From Phyllobacteriaceae bacterium (GTDB lineage Bacteria; Pseudomonadota; Alphaproteobacteria; Rhizobiales; Rhizobiaceae), in NCBI GenBank assembly GCA_016711085.1, contig JADJTR010000001.1, positions 310,001 through 374,000 of the forward strand: a DNA stretch of 64,000 bases. Reading direction: 5' to 3'. The position numbers and the translations under genes were made by a program. Positions 58,228 to 64,000 of this stretch are shown here, one piece after another (within the stretch, counting starts at the first letter, position 1; the number at the start of each line of letters is the position of its first letter). The notes beneath the pieces are model-generated. The model made no database searches. It was not told where the DNA came from and saw only the letters and a list, made by a program, of their open reading frames with translations.

Positions 58228-59211
58228 TCAGCCAAAATTCAGCGTCGCGTCCAGCACCGACAGCGGCTTGACGCCGGCAAGCAACGCCCGCGCCTCCGCT
58301 TCGTCGCGCTTCATCTGCGCAACGAGCGCCTCGAAGCCGTCGAATTTCACCTCGCCGCGCAGGAAGCCGAAGAACGAGACCGTGCAGGTCTCGCCATAGA
58401 GGTCAGGCGACGCGTCGAAAACAAAAGTTTCGAGCAACGGTTCGCCATCCTCCGTCACGGTCGGACGCCGGCCAAAGCTGGCGACGCCGTCGTGAAGCGT
58501 CCCGTCGGCGCGACGCAGCCGAACCGCATAGACGCCGTGGCGCAATGCGGTTTCCGCCGGCAGCGCCATGTTGGCCGTCGGATAGCCGAGCGTCCGGCCG
58601 AGCTGTTGTCCCTGCCGCACCGGCGCCGCGACAAGGTAGCGATAGCCAAGCAGACCGGCGGCGCCAGCTGCGTCGCCGTCGACAATGCAGTCGCGCACCC
58701 GCGACGACGAGACGATGGCGCCGCCCTCGTCGCGATAGGCGTCGACCAGCAGCACGTCGAAACCGAGCCGCGCCCCGGCTTTGGCGAGGAATTCCGGCGT
58801 GCCTTCACGTCCCTTGCCGAAGTGAAAATCATGACCGGGCACCACATGGGCGACGCCGAGATCGTGTTCGAGGACGGCCGAAACGAAATGTTCGGCGGGA
58901 AGTTCGGCGAATGCGGCGGTGAAGGGTTGCTCGACCACGCTTTCGAAACCGAGCGCTTCGAGGATGCGCGCCTTCAGCGGCGCCGGTGTCAGACGGAAGA
59001 TCGGTCGGTCGGGCTGGAAAAAAGCGCGCGGATGCGGCTCGAAGGTCAGCACGATTGCCGGGCGGTCCTCATCGCGGGCGATTTCCAGCGCATGGTTGAG
59101 CACGGCGCGATGGCCGCGGTGCACGCCATCGAAATTGCCGATGGCGACGACGCCTCGGCGCATGCCGCCGGGCAGGGCGGATGTTCGGCCGATGCGCACA
59201 ATGCCTTTCAT
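58228..59211 (-). CDS. ribF: Bifunctional riboflavin kinase/FMN adenylyltransferase
   Basis: 327 residues. N-terminal adenylyltransferase: GVVAIGNFDGVHRGHRAVLN (HxGH-like), LTFEPHPRAFF, VPGHDFHFGKGREG. C-terminal kinase: LGRTLGYPTANMALP and GVASFGRRPTV. Makes FMN and FAD from riboflavin. The ATG at 59211 overlaps the stop of the upstream HAD gene (ATGA); same operon. Confidence 0.93.
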   Translation of the reverse strand: MKGIVRIGRTSALPGGMRRGVVAIGNFDGVHRGHRAVLNHALEIARDEDRPAIVLTFEPHPRAFFQPDRPIFRLTPAPLKARILEALGFESVVEQPFTAAFAELPAEHFVSAVLEHDLGVAHVVPGHDFHFGKGREGTPEFLAKAGARLGFDVLLVDAYRDEGGAIVSSSRVRDCIVDGDAAGAAGLLGYRYLVAAPVRQGQQLGRTLGYPTANMALPAETALRHGVYAVRLRRADGTLHDGVASFGRRPTVTEDGEPLLETFVFDASPDLYGETCTVSFFGFLRGEVKFDGFEALVAQMKRDEAEARALLAGVKPLSVLDATLNFG

Positions 59212-60068
59212 CGAAGGCGCTCCATCCAGGCAATGGGGCATTGTCCGTGCTTGGCGAAAAAGGCGGCGAGCAGCGCCGGATCGGGGCCGGTTACCCCCGC
59301 ATAGTCCCGTCCATGAACGCCATCGGTCACGAAGAGGAGGTCTATTCCATTGTCGGTAGCGCCCTTGGCGTCGGTCAACACGCCGTCGCCGATGGCGAGA
59401 CAGCGCGCCCGCTCGACCGGCCGCCCGGCTCTTTGGGCCGCCATGAGCAGCGCCGCGTCGTACATCGGCGCATAGGGCTTGCCGGCGATCAGCGTGCGTC
59501 CGCCAAACCGGGCGTAGTCGCGAGCGATGGCGCCGGCGCACCAGATCATTTTGTCGCCGCGCTCGACGACGATGTCCGGATTGGCGCAGATAAAGGGCAG
59601 GTCGCGCCCGCGCATGCGGCGCAGCATGGCGTGATAGTCTTCCGGCGTGTCCTTTTCGTCGTCGAACGGGCCGGAGCACACCACGACCTGCGCGTCCGCC
59701 TCTTCGACCAGTTCGACATCGAGACCATCGAAGAGGGGCAGGTCGCGCTCCTCGCCGATGTGGAAGATCCGGCGCGGGCCGGCGGCGATCAGTTCGCGGG
59801 TGACATCGCCGGACGTCACCATGGCGTCGTAGGCTTCGCGCGGCACGCCGAGCCGGGCGAGCTGCCGGTCGACGCTGTCGCGCGGGCGCGGGGAATTGGT
59901 GATCAGCACGACCGCCTTGCCGGCGGTCCGGGCGCGGATCAACGCCGCGCAGGCATCCGCATGGGCGGCCACGCCATTGTGCAAGACGCCCCAGACATCG
60001 CAGAACAGCGCCTGATAGGCGCCGCTGAGTTCGTCCAGGTTTTCGATTTTTCGCGCAGGCGCCGCCAT
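59208..60068 (-). CDS. TIGR01459-type HAD superfamily hydrolase
   Basis: 286 residues. HAD motif 1 FCDVWGVLHNG, motif 2 LITNSPRPR, later AIGDGVLTDAKGATDNGID (motif 4). This class IIA (NagD-like) family is fused neither to ribF nor to others but very often lies directly upstream of ribF in alphaproteobacteria, suggesting a flavin-nucleotide or sugar-phosphate phosphatase role. Start at the ATG at 60068; GGGGAAA upstream. Confidence 0.85.
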   Translation of the reverse strand: MAAPARKIENLDELSGAYQALFCDVWGVLHNGVAAHADACAALIRARTAGKAVVLITNSPRPRDSVDRQLARLGVPREAYDAMVTSGDVTRELIAAGPRRIFHIGEERDLPLFDGLDVELVEEADAQVVVCSGPFDDEKDTPEDYHAMLRRMRGRDLPFICANPDIVVERGDKMIWCAGAIARDYARFGGRTLIAGKPYAPMYDAALLMAAQRAGRPVERARCLAIGDGVLTDAKGATDNGIDLLFVTDGVHGRDYAGVTGPDPALLAAFFAKHGQCPIAWMERLR

Positions 60069-60255
60069 GTTTCCCCGAAGGCGTGAAGGCGCGGGCATCC
60101 AGACGATATCCGCGCGCGGCAATTAACCGAACCGGTTCACCCTGTCACCAGCTTTCGCTTTTCATGCCCGCCGTGGCGTGTTTACGCCATGGTTGACGGA
60201 ACATTAACTGGGAAGGGCGCAGGAAAGCCGCCCGGGGATCGCGGAAGTCCGAGCC

Positions 60256-61248
60256 ATGAAACGCTGGATCGTCCTTGGAGCAATTGCAGCTGCGCTGGCG
60301 TGGCGCCTTGTTTCGCTGGAGTCCATCGCGGAACGAATCGGGTCGATGACGCAGATCGCGGTCGCCGTCGGTATCGCCGGAATCGGCGTGGCCGTGGCGG
60401 TCGTCGCCTTGTGGCGCGTGCGCGCGGTTACGCGAAAAGCCAACCAGCTCGGCATGATGATTTCAGCAACGCGCCATGCCGAAAAAGCCGCTTCCGGCGC
60501 AAGGACGCCGGCAAGCCCGGCGCCAGCCGCCGATCGCGCAACTGCTCGCTCCGGAATGGCAAATATCGAAATCATGATGCAGCCGGTCGTTGCCCTCTCG
60601 CGCAACGAAGCCGTCGGATATGACGCGGTATTCCCGGGTTTGGACCAGGATGATCCGGCATCCGACAGGGCGCGGTTGGGGGCGGCGGTCGAAGCCATGG
60701 CGGTTCATCCCCATGTGCTGGGGCTCAACGGTATCGTTTTCGTCGCCGTTTCAGCGGCGTTTCTTTTCGATCCGACAGCGCGATCCTTTCTCGCGGCGCT
60801 CGTGCGCGGCAAGCCGAATGTTGTTGCCGGACTGCGCCTTTGCCTCGGACTGACGCCCGGGCGCTCGCCGGCGACGACCGAACTCGCCGGACTTCCTGTT
60901 GGGCTTGCCTGGTGCGGACCAACGGCGCATCCCGACATCGCGATGATGGCGGAACTGGGCGTCACCCATTGGCGCATCCCGGCCGCCGCGCTGCTCGACA
61001 CTCATTCGGCGCGGCGCCTGGCGGCGCTGCAAATCGCCGAACTGGCCCGGACCAAGGGGATGCAAGTGATTGCAACCGACGTCAGCTGTCGCGAAGACGC
61101 CGCCCGGCTTCTCGAATTGGGGATCGATCTGATGTCCGGCGGCGGGATTGCGCCGCCGATGCGTTTGCGCCAATCCGTCGCCGCCCCGGCAATGGCGACC
61201 GAATCCAGTTCTGACGATCGCGCCAGGCCGGCAGCCGCGACGCGGTAA
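60256..61248 (+). CDS. Membrane protein with a degenerate EAL-like domain
   Basis: 330 residues. Two N-terminal membrane helices (WIVLGAIAAALAWRLVS; IAVAVGIAGIGVAVAVVALW), a linker, then an EAL-type fold from about 100: MQPVVALSRNEAVGYDAVFP, where the signature Glu-Ala-Leu is replaced by Asp-Ala-Val, and later ELARTKGMQVIATDVSCRED in place of the usual AEGVET. Catalysis of c-di-GMP hydrolysis is therefore unlikely; a binding or structural role is plausible. Confidence 0.7.
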   Translation: MKRWIVLGAIAAALAWRLVSLESIAERIGSMTQIAVAVGIAGIGVAVAVVALWRVRAVTRKANQLGMMISATRHAEKAASGARTPASPAPAADRATARSGMANIEIMMQPVVALSRNEAVGYDAVFPGLDQDDPASDRARLGAAVEAMAVHPHVLGLNGIVFVAVSAAFLFDPTARSFLAALVRGKPNVVAGLRLCLGLTPGRSPATTELAGLPVGLAWCGPTAHPDIAMMAELGVTHWRIPAAALLDTHSARRLAALQIAELARTKGMQVIATDVSCREDAARLLELGIDLMSGGGIAPPMRLRQSVAAPAMATESSSDDRARPAAATR

Positions 61249-61359
61249 ACCGGGCGTAAACGCCAACACGCGAATTGCAGAAGCCGGTAAAACCGGTCTT
61301 TAGGACCTTGTGTGCATATTCCCCACGAACTGTATGCGTAAGGCAGGGGAAATATCGCG

Positions 61360-63327
61360 ATGCTCAAGAGCTTCCGAAAGGACACATCAGGCAACTATGC
61401 CCTGGCGACAGCGTTGGTGGTTGTCCCGCTTCTCGGCGGCGTTGGAATGGCGGTCGACTATTCCACCCTGATCCGCGAGAAGTCCGAGGTGCAGAACGCA
61501 CTCGATTCCGCCTGCGTGGCCACCGGCCGCCGGGTCATCGACGGCGCCACCGACGATCAGCTCAAGGCCTACGCCAAGGATTTCTTCGAATCGAACCTGC
61601 GCACCGTCGACAAGGAAGACGCCACGCTCATCGTGACCTTGCCGAACTCGGATAGCGGCGGCGGCATCCTGACGCTTGCGGCCACGTTTAACTACAAGCC
61701 GCAAATCATGCCCGTGTTCAACGAGATGATGAACAATGTCGGTGTGGCCACGAATTTCGATCTGCCGATCGATTGCGATCTGCGCCTGAAGAACACCTCC
61801 GAAATCGCGCTCGTTCTCGATAATTCCGGTTCAATGAACAATACCGGCGGCGGCTCGTCAAAGAAACGCATCACGCTGCTCAAGGACGCGGCCAAATATC
61901 TGGTCGCCGAACTGGCGCGCCAATCGGCCAAGATCAAGCAGGTCGACAAACCCGTCCAGTTCTCGGTCGTGCCGTTTTCGGCGTCGGTGAACATTGGACC
62001 GAACAACGCTTCGAAAGACTGGATGGACGGTTTCGGCAAATCGCCGGTTCACCATGAAAATTTCGATTGGTCGAAGATGACGTCGGCCAATGCCGCCGCC
62101 AACGGCAATCGTTGGGTCGAAAAGGTCGACGGCGTCTGGTACAAGCGCGGCGAAGGATGGGGCGAAACCGAAGACCAACCGGCTACCCGGTTCAGCCTCT
62201 ATGCCGATATGCAGTATTACACGTCGCGCGAATTTGTGGAGACCGGACAGGAGTACATTTGCACCCGGTATCGGTCCAACGGCACGTGCCGGTCCGGCTA
62301 CTGGCAGGACACGGGGTACTATGTTCAGTCCAACCCCGCCTCCTTCGCCACCTGGCAGGGCTGCGTCGAGGAGCGTCCCTACCCGTACAATGTCAACGAC
62401 GCGGCGCCGAGCGACGGAAATCCGGCGACGCTTTACGTCCCGATGTTCGCCCCCGACGAGCCCGGCAATCTGTGGACCGATGCGGACGGCGACGGAGACA
62501 ACGACCTCGATTCCGGCGACTGGGGCTACGACAATTCCTGGTGGGCGGACTACAAGTCGGGAAACAGCGGCGAGAATACCGGGTTGAAACGCCAGCAGGA
62601 CATGCAGAAATATTTCAAGATCAAGCCCTACGGTTCGAACAATCCGTCTTCGGGCGATGGGCCGAATTTCGCCTGCACGACGCCGCCGATCACGCCGCTG
62701 ACCGATGTGACGACGACTGCCGGCATGAACACGATCGTGGCCGCCATCGACGCCATGGCGCCGACCAGCATGACCAACGTGCCCGATGGCATGGCCTGGG
62801 GATGGCGCACTGTGTCGAGCGGCGAGCCGTTCACCGAAGGCCGCGTGGAAACGGAAAAAGGCAACGACAAGGTGCTGATCGTCCTCACCGACGGCCTCAA
62901 CACCTACACTGATCTCGACGGTACTGACGCCGCCGGCAACAAGTCTGCCTACGCTTCCTACGGCTACACCGGCGTGGACTACTATGGAACCTCCGATCCG
63001 CGCCTTTACCTCGGCACCGATTCCAACGTGTCGAAGACGACCTTCTCGGCGTCGAACTACACCAAGGCGATGAACCAGCACATGGACACGCTCTGCATCA
63101 ACGCCAAGGCGGCGGGCATCAAGGTGTTCACCGTCGGTCTCGACCTGAACGCCTATTCGGATGCCGCGGCGATCACTTCGCTGAAGGCGTGCGCCTCGGA
63201 ATCGAAGTTCCGCAAGAACGCCGACGGCTCCTACAAGAAGCTGTTCTGGAACACGACCGGCAGCGACCTTCTCGACGTGTTCAAGACCATCGCCGACGAA
63301 CTCTCCAACCTGCGCATCGTCGGCTGA
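61360..63327 (+). CDS. TadE/TadG-like pilus-associated protein with VWA domain
   Basis: 655 residues. N-terminal TadE-like membrane anchor (GNYALATALVVVPLLGGVGM), a conserved DSACVATGR, then a von Willebrand A domain with the metal motif DNSGSM and a later VLIVLTDGLNTYTD. A long insert (about 250-430) rich in Trp, Tyr and Gly lies between VWA elements. Such TadG proteins are found with Flp/tad pili. No other tad gene is in this window. A terminator follows at 63344. Confidence 0.85.
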   Translation: MLKSFRKDTSGNYALATALVVVPLLGGVGMAVDYSTLIREKSEVQNALDSACVATGRRVIDGATDDQLKAYAKDFFESNLRTVDKEDATLIVTLPNSDSGGGILTLAATFNYKPQIMPVFNEMMNNVGVATNFDLPIDCDLRLKNTSEIALVLDNSGSMNNTGGGSSKKRITLLKDAAKYLVAELARQSAKIKQVDKPVQFSVVPFSASVNIGPNNASKDWMDGFGKSPVHHENFDWSKMTSANAAANGNRWVEKVDGVWYKRGEGWGETEDQPATRFSLYADMQYYTSREFVETGQEYICTRYRSNGTCRSGYWQDTGYYVQSNPASFATWQGCVEERPYPYNVNDAAPSDGNPATLYVPMFAPDEPGNLWTDADGDGDNDLDSGDWGYDNSWWADYKSGNSGENTGLKRQQDMQKYFKIKPYGSNNPSSGDGPNFACTTPPITPLTDVTTTAGMNTIVAAIDAMAPTSMTNVPDGMAWGWRTVSSGEPFTEGRVETEKGNDKVLIVLTDGLNTYTDLDGTDAAGNKSAYASYGYTGVDYYGTSDPRLYLGTDSNVSKTTFSASNYTKAMNQHMDTLCINAKAAGIKVFTVGLDLNAYSDAAAITSLKACASESKFRKNADGSYKKLFWNTTGSDLLDVFKTIADELSNLRIVG

Positions 63328-63343
63328 TCGCAAGACGAACCCG

Positions 63344-63382
63344 AAAACCCCCGCCGGAGCGTCCCTCCGGCGGGGTTTTTCG
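63344..63382 (+). terminator. Rho-independent terminator of the TadG-like gene
   Basis: Arms AACCCCCGCCGGA and TCCGGCGGGGTT around a 7-base loop GCGTCCC, followed by TTTTC. One base of the run is unpaired but the stem is strong. Confidence 0.85.
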
Positions 63383-63412
63383 TTGTGCCTCCGATCAATC
63401 GCCTCCGCGCCC

Positions 63413-63440
63413 TTGACGCTTCGCGAACGCTGCACTATCT
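63413..63440 (+). promoter_or_regulatory. Promoter of groESL (RpoH/RpoD-type)
   Basis: CCTTGACG at about 63411-63418 and CTATCT at 63435-63440, 17 bp apart, lie just before the CIRCE element. CTTG and CTATNT boxes match the alphaproteobacterial RpoH heat-shock promoter; the -35 TTGAC also fits RpoD. Confidence 0.7.
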
Positions 63441-63448
63441 CCGCCGCG

Positions 63449-63475
63449 TTAGCACTCGATCATAACGAGTGCCAA
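63449..63475. promoter_or_regulatory. CIRCE operator of groESL
   Basis: TTAGCACTC, nine bases, then GAGTGCCAA, the CIRCE inverted repeat recognised by the HrcA repressor. One mismatch from the consensus GAGTGCTAA. It lies about 50 bp before groES and downstream of the promoter. Confidence 0.95.
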
Positions 63476-63527
63476 CAGGCGCCTGTGGCGCAAAAAGGCA
63501 ATTTCCGCCATCGAGGGTATGAAGAAC

Positions 63528-63824
63528 ATGGCAAAGATGAAGTTCCGTCCGCTCCATGACCGCGTGGTCGTCCGCCGTCTCGAATCCGAGGCGAAGACCG
63601 CCGGCGGCATCATCATTCCGGACACCGCCAAGGAGAAGCCGCAGGAAGGCGAGATCATCGCCGTCGGCCCCGGCGCCCGCGACGAAAGCGGCAAGCTGGT
63701 TCCGCTCGACGTCAAGGTCGGCGACAAGATCCTGTTCGGCAAATGGTCCGGCACCGAGGTCAAGCTCAATGGCGAAGACCTGCTGATCATGAAGGAATCC
63801 GACATCATGGGCGTTCTCGCCTGA
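63528..63824 (+). CDS. groES: Co-chaperonin GroES
   Basis: 98 residues. MAKMKFRPLHDRVVVRRLES at the start, the mobile-loop region KTAGGIIIPDTAKEKPQEGE and the ending GEDLLIMKESDIMGVLA are standard. GroES caps GroEL. The ATG at 63528 gives the usual N-terminus; an in-frame ATG at 63519 would add MKN. First gene of the heat-inducible groESL operon. Confidence 0.95.
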   Translation: MAKMKFRPLHDRVVVRRLESEAKTAGGIIIPDTAKEKPQEGEIIAVGPGARDESGKLVPLDVKVGDKILFGKWSGTEVKLNGEDLLIMKESDIMGVLA

Positions 63825-63887
63825 TCGGCTTTTCCTGAATCGATTCAATCCATTTGAGGGCTGCGACAAGCCCGGGAGTATTTGACA

Positions 63888-64000
63888 ATGGCTGCCAAGG
63901 AAGTCCGCTTTTCCCGCGACGCCCGCGAGCGCATGCTGCGCGGCGTCAACATCCTCGCCGACGCGGTGAAGGTCACGCTCGGCCCCAAGGGCCGCAACGT
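63888..64000 (+). CDS. groEL: Chaperonin GroEL, N-terminal fragment (cut by window edge)
   Basis: Reads MAAKEVRFSRDARERMLRGV then NILADAVKVTLGPKGRN, the invariant GroEL start, 63 bp after groES. GGGAG precedes the ATG. The rest lies beyond the window. Confidence 0.95.
   Translation, partial: MAAKEVRFSRDARERMLRGVNILADAVKVTLGPKGRN

Overview
The window is GC-rich chromosomal DNA of an alphaproteobacterium, most likely from the Hyphomicrobiales (Rhizobiales). This is inferred from family content: a PdhS-like cell-cycle histidine kinase, a phasin, a ScfR-type XRE regulator, TadG- and DUF1127-type proteins, a tRNA-His with a G1:U72 pair and A73, a CIRCE-controlled groESL, and interspersed C/G-run palindromic elements. 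No prophage, insertion sequence or CRISPR array was recognised.

Layout. 1-4012: start of zwf (minus strand), then an aldehyde dehydrogenase, a short-chain dehydrogenase and a KAS III-type enzyme. 4025-7728: a glycoside hydrolase fused to RTX repeats with an in-frame amber codon, then an ORF that is AT-rich in its 5' half and GC-rich in its 3' half. 7733-19096: polyamine region, with a gamma-glutamylputrescine oxidase/synthetase-like pair and a potFGHI-like transporter flanking small genes, an XRE regulator and an EamA exporter. 19100-26539: a damaged G-rich tract, a DUF6460-like protein, an AsmA-like protein, acetoacetyl-CoA synthetase, and a ferric-iron ABC permease and binding protein. 26699-38609: PdhS-like kinase, phasin, tRNA-His, xseA, an SH3 protein, rsmE, an Hsp70-like protein, glutamate-cysteine ligase, a DUF937-like repeat protein and DUF1127. 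38733-43760: LysR, a candidate nuclease toxin and immunity pair, an amidotransferase and a broken phosphoesterase. 43757-53918: a lactate (lutA, fused lutB-lutC) and glycolate (glcDEF) oxidation region with a GntR regulator. Two matching 23-bp palindromes, one before gntR-lut and one before glcDEF, suggest one regulon. An AT-rich membrane-anchored receiver gene sits inside the glc operon. 53973-64000: lipoprotein, ileS, ribF, a HAD phosphatase, a degenerate EAL protein, a TadG-like protein, groES and the start of groEL.

Sequence quality matters here. At least six otherwise well-conserved genes carry single-base frameshifts, mostly in or next to short homopolymers, and four stretches of long G or C runs look degraded. 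The essential ileS needs four reading frames. The simplest reading is consensus error around repeats and homopolymers rather than real gene decay, but the in-frame amber codon in the hydrolase and the two palindromic inserts in ileS could be real.
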